Assembly (NCBI GenBank): GCA_003255065.1
Contig: QAOA01005496.1
Span: 94,369-158,368 of the forward strand
DNA length: 64,000 nt
Direction of reading: 5' to 3'
DNA from: Cercis canadensis
Lineage: Eukaryota > Streptophyta > Magnoliopsida > Fabales > Fabaceae
The translations under genes and the position numbers were made by a program. The notes beneath the pieces are model-generated. The model saw only the letters and a list, made by a program, of their open reading frames with translations, made no database searches and was not told the DNA's origin. How positions within the stretch are numbered: the stretch's first letter is position 1; the number at the start of each line of letters is the position of its first letter. Positions 47,826-59,700 of this stretch are shown here, piece by piece.

Positions 47826-48293
47826 ATATCCTGTTTGGAAGGGTTTACTTTTTGCTTTCAAAAGTTGTTTTCAGAAGTAGTATTTCAAAACATGTTTTAG
47901 AAACAATAAGTAAGAAAATTTGTTTGGATCAAATAATTTTTAGAATAAAATTCAAAAAAAGAACAAAAAAACAATTTGTTTGGACCAAAAAGACTCTCAG
48001 ATCCAAAACTACACAAAGGGCAACAAGATTTACCGAACAGAGTAGAGGACAAGCCATTGGTGCAGCAACCTTGTTAATCATTAGTCTCTTAATTTATTTA
48101 CAAAATTACTATTAATGAATCTCTTCAATTACAAGCATATATGCCACCATACTTTTGCAAAACCACAAAACAAAACCAAACAAAAAAAAAATGTAATAGT
48201 TGTTTCAGTTTTTTTGTTTTTTGTTTTTTTGTTTTTTTTTTTTGTTTTCAGAAACAGAAAACAGTTTTCAAAAATAGAAACCAAACAGGCCCT
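47826..48293. mobile_element. Possible hAT-type non-autonomous element
   Basis: The stretch starts near TCCTGTTTGGAAGGG and ends near CCAAACAGGCCCTA, so CCTGTTTGG forms short terminal inverted repeats, a word common at the ends of plant hAT-type MITEs. Inside, A-rich and T-rich strings and repeated TTTCAGAA words occur. No coding. The boundaries are uncertain. Confidence 0.45.
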
Positions 48294-48804
48294 ATTAGCA
48301 TTCTCAACATTCTTTGTGCCTTCTAGCTCATAATTTGGGTGAGGAAGACAATATTATCATTAGTACTGAAAAAGGTGTTTTGACTTTATTGGTGCTGTTT
48401 GAGAAATTATTTACTTAAATATTGAACTTTTGAAATAATTAACCTTTAACTATGATTTAATATATGACTTAATGATTAGACTAAGTCATATAATTTTCGA
48501 AAATCTCAAGAGAGGTTAATGTAGGTCTTGACAAGAGAGAAAAATCCGTGTATATTATCTATATCTAAATACAGGGGAAGGAAAATTATTTTATTAATTA
48601 TATATAGTTAAAATGAATTATCAAAACCTTATTATTAAAATGGCATGGACTTATAATTATTTTTAAACAAATATACAATACATATAGTTTTATTTCATCC
48701 AACAATCACTTACAAAATTTAAGTAAAGTTTCATAAGTACTGATAGTACTTTTTTTTATTAAAATATTATACATGTATTAATTTCATAACTCAACATCAT
48801 TTTA
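48294..48804. repeat. Spacer shared with 55650-55820
   Basis: About 48530-48720 matches about 55650-55820: TTTTATTAATTATATAT, AAAATGAATTATCAAAA and TACATATA words follow in the same order. This supports a shared origin of the flanks of the two TNL copies to the right of each. No gene is seen. Confidence 0.65.
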
Positions 48805-49464
48805 TGTGGTAGTGGTGAATGGCTTGCTCCAGGAAGCAAATTAATCATCACAACAAGAAATGAGCATATATTTAATTTCCTTGAAGTGAAAGATGTATAT
48901 AGAATCAAACCACTGGACGAAAGAAAATCTCTTGAGCTTTTCAGTTGGCATGCTTTTAAGTAAAAATATCCTAAAGAAAATTTCATTGAACTCTCAAGAA
49001 ATGTGGTTTCTTACTGTTGTGGGCTGCCACTAGTTCTTGAAATTATTGGCTCCTATTTGTTTGATAGGGAAATACCAGATTGGAAAAGTGCATTGGCAAA
49101 ACTTAAAAAGAATCCCCCATAGTCGAATTAAGGAGAAGCTAAAAATAAGTTTTTATGATTTAAGTGATGATACTGAGAAAGATATATTCCTCCATATATC
49201 CTGTTTCTTTATTGGTATGGAAAGAAATTATGTCACCCAGATATTAGATGACTATGGACTTCATCCACAATTTTGGAATAATTGTTCTCAAAGAATGGAG
49301 CCTCATAACTATTGACAAGAAAAACAAACTTGAAATGCATGATCTAATGCGAGACATGGGTCATGATATAATTCGTGATCAATCACCAAAGGTGCTTGGA
49401 GAGCGTGCTAGATTATGGTTTTATGAGGATGTACTTGATGTATTAAAGAAACATATGGTAAGAC

Positions 49465-49507
<43 letters not shown>

Positions 49508-51857
49508 CAGTTTTGTTGTGATGTAAAAGTGTAAACAAAGAAGAATGAAAATTTTACAAAAAAAAAAAAAAAAAGAAGAAGAAGAATGAAAATTAATGAG
49601 TTGACTGTACCATACGTTTGGTTTCTTATTATAAAATGTTCAAAAAATTTGATTTATTTTGAATCATCTTGTGGTTCCTAACTGTTAGCTGAAAATTATG
49701 GGTACCTAAAATACATCATATCTCATTATTCTCATCAATTTGCTACAAAAATGCTTGAGCTGAAGGTTTATGTATTCTATTTTAGCAAGCAAGTAATGAA
49801 AGGACCCCATTTAATTTTTCTCTATATTTCACAGGGAACAAAAGCTGCTGAGGGACTTGCATTGAACATGCATAGCTAGTACCAATAATGTTCCTTTGAG
49901 TACTAAAGCATTTAAGAAGATGAAGAGACTCAGATTGCTTCAACTTAGTCATGTACAACTTGACGGAGATTATGAATATCTTTCAAGAGATTTAAGATGG
50001 CTACGTTGACATAGTTTTTTTTTGAGTTACATGCCAAAATTTTTTTATCAAGGTAGATTAGTTGCGATTGACTTAAAATACAGTAATCTCAAATTATTAT
50101 GGAAAGAGTCCTAGGTATATTTTTAACTCTCAAAAGTAGTAATATAAAATGAAGTAACTGTTTTATCTGTCTCATTTTCCACTTTTTCTTATTTTGCAAT
50201 TGCTGGAGAAGCTGAAAATTCTCAATCTCAGTCATTCCCATTACTTAAAACAAACTCCTGACTTTTCAAAACTGCCAAATCTTGATAAGTTAATACTCAA
50301 AGATTGTCCTATTTTGTCTATTGTTCACCATACCATTGGAGATCTCAATAATCTTCATTTGGTAAATTTGAAGGACTGTACATGCGTTGTCAACCTCCCT
50401 AGAAGTATATACAAGTTGAAGTGTCTGAAAACTTTTATCCTTTCTGGCTGTTCAAAGATTGACAAGTTGGAAGAGGACATTGGGCAGATGGAATCCTTGA
50501 CAATTCTAATGGCAGATAACACTGCCATAAAGCAAGTCCCCTTTTCAATAGTAAGATTAAAAAGCATTGCATATATATCACTGTGTGGACATGAAGGATT
50601 GACAAAATATGTGTTTCCTTCTCTCATTTGGTCTTGGATGTCACCAATGAATTATCCCGAGTCCCTTGAAACATTTGGGACAGTGTCTTCCCTAGTTCCT
50701 ATAGGTTTGGAGAATAATAGTTCTCACGGTCTATCGTCTATCCTCAATGACCAACCAAACCATAGAAGTCTTTGGGTACAATGCTGCTCACAGAATCTTA
50801 CTCAAGATGTAACAAGAATTTTGGAAGCCTCATATGCCCCAAATTGTATGGAAATGGAAACAACACCAAATGCATCAGAAATTGCACATTTGGAAACTTC
50901 TGCATTAATTGATAGTCACAATCAAGTTCACATGTCAAAGTCAGGAAATTCATTGAGTTCTCTTCTGATTCAAATGGGAGTATGCAACCAAGTCACTAGT
51001 ACTCTTAGAGAGTACATTTTACAGGTTCTTCTTCTTATTCTTGTAATTTCTTCAAATTCTTACAAGTTTTAATTTTTTTTCCCTTTGTTGAAAAAAACTG
51101 AGAGCTAGCACTTGAAAAATGAACGGACAAGAAATCCTTTCTGTATTAAAGGGAAAGCAGGAAGATCCTGCTCTAGAAATCACTCAGAGTGGAGGAACTT
51201 CAAACTATCTTCTTGCATTTCATTTTTTTTAAAAAAATTTAGTTTCATTATTCATTTTTACTCAATACTCTGTTTAAAAAACTATTAATAATTAAATAGA
51301 TGTTTGATGCTTGTATTTGACAGGTACCCCCTATTCTTCCTAGTGACAATTATCCTTATTGGCTAACTTACACGGTTGAAGGACCCTCAATATGTTTTAA
51401 AGTCCCTCAAGTTACTGGTTGTGCCTTGAAATGCATGACTCTCTACATTCTCTGTTCCTCTAATTGCGTGGCCAATGTGGCATCTGAATGTGTTCCACAT
51501 ATGTTGATTATCAATAAGACAAAGGGTATTATTCAGCTTCATAAGAGAGATGAACTAACTACTTTTGAAGATGAAGAATGGCAGCGCATAATATCAAATC
51601 TAGAACCTGGTGATGTAGTGATGGTTATTATGGTGTTTGGAGATAGATTCATTGTGAAGAACATGACAATCTATTTGGTATATGGTGACTTGATGGAAAA
51701 GAGGGAGTGTTTGTCATTACAAGATAAGAATGCTATTTTTTCAAGTACTCAAGAAAATGTAACTAAAAGTCTAAGAGCCATTAAATCAAAGCGAAGCAGA
51801 TGTGATGATGAGGAGGAGGCATGCTTTACAAGAGCCACAAAGGCAAAGAAACTGTGA
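48805..51857 (+). pseudogene. TNL pseudogene, 5'-truncated
   Basis: TNL copy lacking the TIR and the first part of NB-ARC. It begins in NB-ARC near RNBS-B (48815, GEWLAPGS), with the GLPL region near 49022 and MHD near 49338, ending at the GTAAGA donor at 49458. The NB part has a stop (HAFK then TAA, 48961) and frameshifts near 49090 and 49285. LRR exon 1 (about 49835-50113) is also shifted and contains stops. LRR exon 2 (50194-51024) and the C-JID exon (about 51325-51857) remain open and end in the full basic tail SKRSRCDDEEEACFTR and TKAKKL. A (TA)n run (about 49474-49506) lies in the first intron. Not functional as a receptor. Confidence 0.85.
49474..49506. repeat. (TA)n microsatellite
   Basis: Alternating TA run in the intron after the NB-ARC exon of the TNL pseudogene. 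Confidence 0.9.
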
Positions 51858-54312
51858 TGAAAGCTTGAACCATGAGATTGGTTTGGTGTTTTTGATAGGC
51901 ATTTCCTTAATATAGTGTATTGCATATACTCAGATTTTATTTGAAATTTCTAAAGTTAATTGTTCTAAGTATTTGAAGAGGGTCGATCAAGTCTAATGTA
52001 TTATAAAGACATGTGCAAATCAATTATTTGTTTGTAATTGTGTGTTAAGAAGTCCGAAGTTTGACCATAAAGGGGAGTCTATGTCATTATAACTAAAGGT
52101 ACTAAAAATAGGAATATTCTTAACGTTTGTCACTTAAGTTTAGATTTTGAAAATATGGGGTCCAAGCAAAAGTAGAAAAAAACAAAGGAAGTTAAAGTAA
52201 TTTATCTCGTAGCATCTGATAACTTATATATCAATAGTAGCAGAATGCGTCATTATTCTTCCATACTATATTTTCACTTCCTTGATCAAACTCTTACATA
52301 TGCCTAATAGTAGTACAAGAAAATTACTACTCTATATTATTTTTTAATTTATTTTTTGGCTGCTTTTTATATATAGTTCTATTTATTTATTTTATGGGCA
52401 ATTAATTATTTTTCTCCACATAAAGTGATTTAGGTTTTTATAATTTTTGCAATATATCACCAAAATTAAAAAGTCGTCAAAACTCCTCAATTAGAATAGG
52501 GGCAGCACTATGGTGGAGAAGGTTAGCAATCACTCAATTTTAATAAATAAAAGTGATGGTTAGTCTATAATTTTTTACATTATTTTTACAAAATTAAAAT
52601 AAATAACGGGACTTACATACTGGACATATAGTACAATTAATTTAAAAATTCCTTAATTAAGTTAATGTTTTAAGTTTAAATTCTCATTTCTTTTGTATAT
52701 TTAACTAAAAAATTTAATTTTATCTATTTAAAAAATAAAAAAATAAAAATAAATTACGGGACTCGTCTGAAGACGGAATATGCCTAGAACTAGAACCATA
52801 TCGAAAGTCGCGACTTGTCCATTATTTTACGATACACAACATATTAAACGTCCCCATCTAAAATCAGTCGTTTATATAAACGGCACTGGCTTCTAACTGT
52901 AGCAATGAGGTCAGGGTCAGGCAAACGCAAGCGCCAACAATTTTCAAAACGAATTTGATGTTATGTAGAATGAGATTCTTAGTTTCATCCTTCTCTTCCG
53001 TTTCTACTAAGATCACTATTGCTTTATTTTGAGTAATTTTGATATTGGTGTTATGCTATGCACATAGGATTTATGAATGTTGTTTTAATAGAAAGCTAGC
53101 ATATTGGTAACTTGGGAGGTCATCATTCTTAGTTTCAATGATTTTTTTGATGCAGCAAAGTCGAGAAATCTATTTAATCCCAAATAGCTTAACTTTAGTT
53201 TTGACTCTGTTGTTTGCTGACTGTAATAAGATAATAATTGAACAGCTACCCTTCTGATGACAAGATTTAACTAATGGAAAATGGAGTCTGGTTTTGTTTG
53301 CTGTTATTAATGGAGAAAACAATTGAAAGACAGGTGAACATAGACCTATTTAGCTGCTTTCGCTGCTCTGTAGTTATGGATATCTTTTTCCGCTTGCTTC
53401 CTTATTGCTAATGTTTAGCAATTGAATATTTGTTATGCGTCTTAGATGGGAACAAGTTGAAAGAGAAACTGACATAGTTAATATTTTGTAATATCTTTTT
53501 TTATTTATTTATTTATGTGACCTTTTTATCTCCTTTTCAGTGCAAATTCTCCGACAGAGTTTATAATGCGTGAGTATGAGGCTACAGCTATGTTATTGTA
53601 ATTATTGAAAATTTAGACCATAGAATAATTCTTTCTTATTTGTCTTGAATTTCAAAGTTTGCATATATTGATCCTTGGCTGTGTTCTGAACTATTTTCTC
53701 TTGCTGAAGTTGAGCAAACCACTGTGTATTAAAATATGTATGGAAAAACCTCTCAAAAAATGTCCTATTGAGGAATTGATATGACATGGTTGTCGATTTT
53801 ATTGTTTGTTAGATCAATCAACCATTAGAAAGGAAACATCATCCAGTTTCCGCTGATGATTATAACCCAATTGAGCAGTTAACTTGATGTGTTTGTCTTT
53901 TCAATCGTCTTCTTTCCTTCTCTCTCATCTCCTCTCCTCTCCTCACTGTTTTTGTTCTTAAGTTATTTTCATTTTTTAATCTTCTGGGTGGTAAACGGTA
54001 ACATATGCCTTTCTTCAGTATGGAAATCCCTGGGAGAAATGTTTTGATCCAAAAGTGGTATGTTCTTATAACTTTGATTTGTAAGCCAGCTTATTACATA
54101 TACTGGTGTTCATTGTTTTGACAAAATCTTTCAATCATTGTTAATAACAGAGAAGTTCCAGTGGTTGTTTTATGTTATAATTCTGTTCTGGTTAAGTGTT
54201 TGCTTTTTGAATTGGTTACCATTATACATTAAGCTTGGAGTCTTCTATTACTTTGAAGAATGAGCTCTTCATTTCCACTTCTTCTGATATTATTCTTCCA
54301 TCTTGTTTGTAA
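51858..54312. other. TNL 3' flank and unassigned exon-like stretches
   Basis: The first 450 bp are TNL 3' flank (compare 28226-28700). Further on, a TATA-like TTTATATAAACG near 52870 precedes an ATG at about 52906 (MRSGSGKRKRQQFSKRI then a stop), and short exon-like pieces occur near 53850 and 54020 (reading YGNPWEKCFDPK). I cannot join them into a gene or name one. They may be upstream exons of the RNase T2 pseudogene or of an unrelated decayed gene. Confidence 0.4.
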
Positions 54313-54921
54313 ATATCAACATTGGTGGATGCTTTAGAGCAATATTGGCCAATTCTAAGTTGCAGATCACCATCAACATGCCATGGTGGAAGAGGTTCAT
54401 TTTGGGCTCATGAGGTGGTCACTGAAAAGTCAAATTGGTTAGTTTCTTAACCTTACATTAATATGGGACTAATGACTTTTCATACTTGTGCTTCTGGAAC
54501 CACCTAGTCGGCAGTGGGGTAATAATCTTTATAGCTATTGCTCCCTTATATGATTTAGCATGTATATTTGATTTCTCAGTGTCTTGTGCTTTCAAATGCA
54601 TGGCTACCCTTTTCCTAAAATCTGGTGCATTTGGTTAGAGTTAATTATCTGCAGTATAAATCTGTACAGAACATGGTGTTCAAAGCATTATATAGGTCAC
54701 AGAATTTTCTGTTCAGTACATGTTGAACTTGCAACGACAAATGTCTAATTTTTCTATTTTGGTTTGAGGCAAAAACTTAAGATTTGTTGTATGGACTTCT
54801 AATCTCTTAATTTTGTATTTTAGTTGCAGAGAAACATGGCACATGCTCATATCCCGTGATTCGAGATGAATACAATTATTTCCTGACGGGTCTGAATATC
54901 TATTTCAAATATAATGTAACT
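54313..54921 (+). pseudogene. RNS2: RNase T2 (RNS2-like) pseudogene, two exons
   Basis: Two exons of an S-like ribonuclease T2, a vacuolar or secreted RNA-degrading enzyme. The first (54313 to about 54415) reads [17 protein letters not shown] and then [10 protein letters not shown]; the second (54830-54921, AG acceptor, GTAAGT donor) reads [19 protein letters not shown] and then [10 protein letters not shown]. Together they give the CAS II active-site region HE-EKHGTC. The Trp between E and E is lost at a damaged donor (CATGAGGTGG). The CAS I exon (HGLWP) and the C-terminal exons are not found. The second exon and its intron are copied at 56532-56700. Confidence 0.75.
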
Positions 54922-55009
54922 GTAAGTTCATAGAATATGGAATCTCTGTATCCTCTAGTTTGTTTTGTGTATCAGATTTCAGTAGGCAATAAGCTTTTGT
55001 AAAAATGAA

Positions 55010-56240
55010 AATTTGATGACAACTGATCATGGATTTTTGTCCATTGTTCATTGTCATTTTTCCTCCTGTACAAAATCTCAAACTTGCTTTTTCAATGTAT
55101 TTTTTTTTTTTAATCCGCGATCCTTCTTTTATTCCACAGATAAATTTAATCTGTTGATGTATGAGTTATTCAACCAGTGGTCCCTATATGTGAATAAGCT
55201 ACATGGTGGAATCTTATACATTATCAGGGTTGGCAAGAAGCTGTAGTATGGTTCAATAGTGAGAATTGCTGATAGACATCTTTGAAAATGAGCTTTTGCT
55301 AATTTTTATACTGTCGTTCTTTGGTATATTGTTGTGGGTAACAAGCTGTAGTCAAGTAAGTCGTTCATTAAAGCTATGCACTTGTATTGGCTATATTAGA
55401 CTTAGGGTATGCAAGAAGAGAGTCTTGGGTTTTATTACTTTTGTGTTTGGGTCATCTCCATTTTCTTCTTGTTTAGCTCTTCACATGGTTGTTGTTTAGT
55501 TGGTGTCTTACCAACTTTACAGCCTGATGCTTTTGAATTAGCAGTTTATTCTCATACACTCCCAAATGATGCTGCTTTTTGGGGGCAAAATATTGCAGTT
55601 TTAGCCTAAATACTTAGCAAATGTTATTATTATCTTATAGCAAATGTTAGGAGAGGTCTCCGTTTACGTATTTACAGGGGAAGAGAAAGTATTTTATTAA
55701 TTATATATGGTTAAAATGAATTATCAAAATCTTATTATTTAAATGGCTTGCACTTATAATTATTTTTAAATAAATATATAATACATATATTTTTATTTCA
55801 TCTAACAATCTATTAAATTTAGATAAAAAAAAGAGACTCATTCTTTTCAACCTTAACTTATGCAAATAGCAACAACAAGGATTTGGAGAGGAAGAGCTCT
55901 AACTCAGTGGTTATAAAGTTAATCTTTTTATTCTCTTTTTTTTTATTTAAATTTCTTCGATTACAAATACAGTTGTTATTTATCTACAAGTAAAAAAAAA
56001 TTATAAAGGTTTAAATAATTTGTAAGAGATTAAAAGTTTAGTCTTTTATTCTGTATCCATTAAAAAAAAAATTTGATTTGTGCAAATATGTGCATATGTT
56101 TGGATAAAAAAACATGTTTTGAAGCACTAATATTGATTATGGGGAATATGCGTAATTGAAATTGCAAAAAAATTTATCTTTACGAGGGAATTTAAGCAAA
56201 TGAAAAAAGATGCAGTTAATCCCATTATGTGTATTACCCC
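55010..56240. other. Spacer between the RNase T2 remnant and the intact TNL
   Basis: No recognised gene. About 55650-55820 matches 48530-48720. Short open stretches between 55013 and 55609 have no recognisable domain. Confidence 0.55.
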
Positions 56241-56249
56241 ACCAACCCA

Positions 56250-56531
56250 ATGCCAAGCTCAACTAGCTGTACCTCAATCAAAGGAATCTCTTCCGGGCAC
56301 CCTGCACTCTTGTTGCCACTTGTTCACTACCTTTTTCTTATGGGGAACATTTTAGAGCAACTTGCTTGCCTTATCGTTGGCCGTGCCTCATACTCATTGA
56401 CAAAAAGCAGAAAAAAGGAAAAGGAAATGAAAAAAGACAACAAAAAAAGAGAAATAATAATTGGAGTTGCAGTCAAGTAGGCAGATTCTTCCCCCTCGTA
56501 TTATTCTTCTCAGTTCTCCCATACTATTTTT
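56250..56531 (+). promoter_or_regulatory. TNL promoter and leader region
   Basis: Shared with the region upstream of the TIR remnant at 31080-31720: CCTCAATCAAAGGAATCTCTTCCGG, CACCCTGCACT and CCCCTCGTATTATTCTTC occur in the same order. Conservation between two TNL copies suggests it was duplicated with the genes. I do not recognise specific elements. Confidence 0.5.
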
Positions 56532-56700
56532 GCAGAGAAACATGGCACATGTTCATATCCCGTGATTTCGAGATGAATACAATTATTTCATGTCTATTTC
56601 AAATATAATGTTACTGTAAGTTCATAGAATATCGAATCTCTGTATCGTCTAGTTTCTTTTGTGTTTCAGATTTCAGTAGGCAATAAGCTCTTGTAAGAAC
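56532..56700 (+). repeat. Copied RNase T2 exon in front of the TNL
   Basis: Copy of 54826-55000, including the GCAG acceptor, the exon (56536-56615; EKHGTCSYP region, with about 14 nt deleted), the GTAAGTTC donor and intron start. It sits between the TNL leader and the TIR exon, so it may be transcribed as part of the TNL 5' region. Confidence 0.8.
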
Positions 56701-56728
56701 GGAAATAGATCACTGGTCCAGAAAAACG

Positions 56729-59700
56729 ATGTTAAAAAGAATCATAAAGGAGGCGCAGAGGAAGGAGTTACAAGAGAAGATGCGGATAGGGCTTCTAGTA
56801 AATCAAGCTGCCACCGATTTCATTCACAGGATGGAAATGTTGCACCAGCACGACGTGTTCATTAGCTTTAGAGGCGAAGACACTCGTAGGAGTTTTGTCT
56901 CTCATCTCCATGTCACTTTAGCAAATGCTGGTATTAAGGTTTTTATTGATGACGACGGGCTTCAACGGGGACAAGAAATCTCAGCCTCACTACGGCGGTC
57001 AATTAAAGCCTCTAGAATTTCCATTATTGTTTTCTCAAGAAATTATGGTGGTTCCAGATGGTGTTTAGAGGAATTGGAAGAAATCATGGAGTGTCAAAGA
57101 TGGGGAATGGAGGTTTTGCCGATATTCTTTGATGTGGATCCTTTAGAAGTACGACACCAGAGGGGCACTTTCGGAGAAGTATATGAAAATCTTACGAAGA
57201 AAAGGTCAGTAAGTGATGTTGAGGTATGGAAATGGAAGAAAGCACTCACTGAAGCTGCGAATTTGTCTGGATTCCATTGGAGAAATTACAGGTAATCTAG
57301 ATTTCCAAATTTCCTTTCTTTGACAAAATGACTCATAATAGATCAGCATTAATAGTCTCTAGTGTTATTTATTTATTTGTTTTGATGCATGCTTGAGATA
57401 ATTTGGAGGAGAACAAGTTCAATTCATATCCCCCAAAAAAAAAAAAAAAAAAAAANAAAAAAAAAAAAAAAAACAACAACAACAACCCATATATAAGTAA
57501 GGAAGCAATTCTTGGTGATCAAACAAATAGTCAAGAGATAATTTATGTAACTAAAATTTGGGGAACATTTAGCTTTCAAGATTACATATAATGAATCTTA
57601 TCCATGATTGTATTGTTTTGCCTTCTGTACCTTTTAGGTCTTTATCATTTATATCGTACTTCAAGTTGCCTGAAATTTTCCAAACTAAAAATAGCAGCCA
57701 AATTTAATCAATTCAAAGAATTTTTTTTGTGGTTTGGTCCATAGCTTAAATTATCTCATTGTTGTTTTGATAATTTGTGCTGTTAATAGCAAGTATTATT
57801 CTCTTATCCCTTATCATGCTTCGTGTTCTTCTTTTATTTGATTTGCAATTGTCTTCACTAGGACTGAAGTCGATATCATTGACGATATTGTTGAAGATAT
57901 TATAATGAAACTCAACATCAACTTATTGTTTGTTGCTGAGCATCCAGTCGGAGTGGAATCTCGTATGAATTATATGATTACATTGCTAACAGGCAGATCA
58001 AATGATGTTCTCATACTAGGGCTGTGGGGAATGGGAGGAATAGGAAAGACAACAATAGCCAAAGCAATTTACAATGAAATTGGCAGCGAATTTAAGCAGA
58101 GAAGCTTTCTTGCAAATATTAGGAAAACTTGGGAGGAAGAAAATGGCAAAGTTAATTTGCAAGAACAACTTCTTTCAAACATCTTGAAAACAAGAGGGAT
58201 GAAACTACAAGGCGTTGACTTTGGGAAAATTAAAATAAAAGAAAGCCTTTGTCGTGAAAGGTCGCTTGTTGTACTTGATGATGTAAATGAGGTTGACCAA
58301 CTATTTGCTTTGTGTGGTAGAGGTGAATGGCTTGTTCCTGGAAGTATATTGATCATCACAACAAGAAATGAGCGTTTACTTAATTTCCGTGGAGTGAAAA
58401 ATGTACATGTACATGTACATGGAATGAAAGCACTAAACGAAAGTGAATCTCTTGAGCTTTTTAGTTGGCATGCATTTAAGCAAAAATGTCCTGAAGACAA
58501 CTTCAATGAACTCTCAAGAAATGTAGTTGCTTACTGTTGTGGGCTGCCACTAGCTCTTGAAGTTCTTGGCTCCTATTTGTTTGATAGGGAAATACCAGAT
58601 TGGGAAAGTGCATTGGCGAAACTTGAAAGAATCCCCCATAGTGGAATCAAGGAGAAGCTAAAAATAAGCTTTGATGATTTAAGTGATGATACTGAGAAAG
58701 AAATATTCCTCCATATATCTTGTTTTTTTATTGGTATGGATAGAAATTATGTCACCCAAATATTAGATGATTGTGGACATTATGCACAAATTGGAATAAA
58801 TGTCCTCAAAGAACGGAGCCTCATAACTGTTGACAAGAAAAACAAACTTGGAATGCATGATTTATTGCGAGACATGGGACGGGAAATAATTCGTCAACAA
58901 TCACTAGAGGAGCCTGGGAAGCGTAGTAGATTATGGTGTCATGAGGAAGTACTTGATGTATTAACAATACATACGGTAAGAACTTTTTTCTATATATAGT
59001 TTTGTTGTGATGTTAAAATGTAGACAAAACAAAACGAAGATCAATTATTTGATTGCTATGCATTTGGTTTCTTAAATATAATGTTCAAAAGTTTGATTTA
59101 ATTTGAATCGTTGTGTGCTTCCCATTTTTACCCCCAAATTATGAATCCATAACATATATCATATCTCATTATTCTGGTCAATCTGTTACAATCATGCTTG
59201 AACTGGAGGTGTATGTACTTCTTTTTTTTTTTTTCTCTTCTAGCAAGCAACTAATAGAAGAACCCCTTTTAATTTTTCTCTTTATTTCACAGGGAACAGA
59301 AGCTGTTAAAGGACTTGCATTGAGCATGCCAATAACTAATAGAGTTTGTTTGAGTACCAAAGCATTTAAGAAGATGAAGAGACTCAAATTGCTTCAACTT
59401 AGTCATGTACAACTTGATGGAGATTATGAATATCTTTCAAGAGACCTAAGATGGCTCTGTTGGCATGGATTTCTTTCGAGTTACATGCCAGCCAACTTTT
59501 ATCAGGGTAGTTTAGTTGCAATTGACTTAAAATATAGTAATCTCAAAATACTCTGGAAGAAGCCCATGGTAATATTTTTAACTCTCAAAAATTACTGATA
59601 TGAAGTAACTATTGCAATCTATCTCATTTTCCACTTTTTTCCTTGTTTTGTTGTAGTTGCTGCAGAAGCTGAAAATCCTAAATCTCAGTCATTCCCCTTA

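Noticed and set aside
51858-54312. A complete new gene from exon-like pieces between 52.9 and 54.1 kb
   Set aside because: The pieces lack consistent phases and a recognisable family, so I list them only as unassigned.
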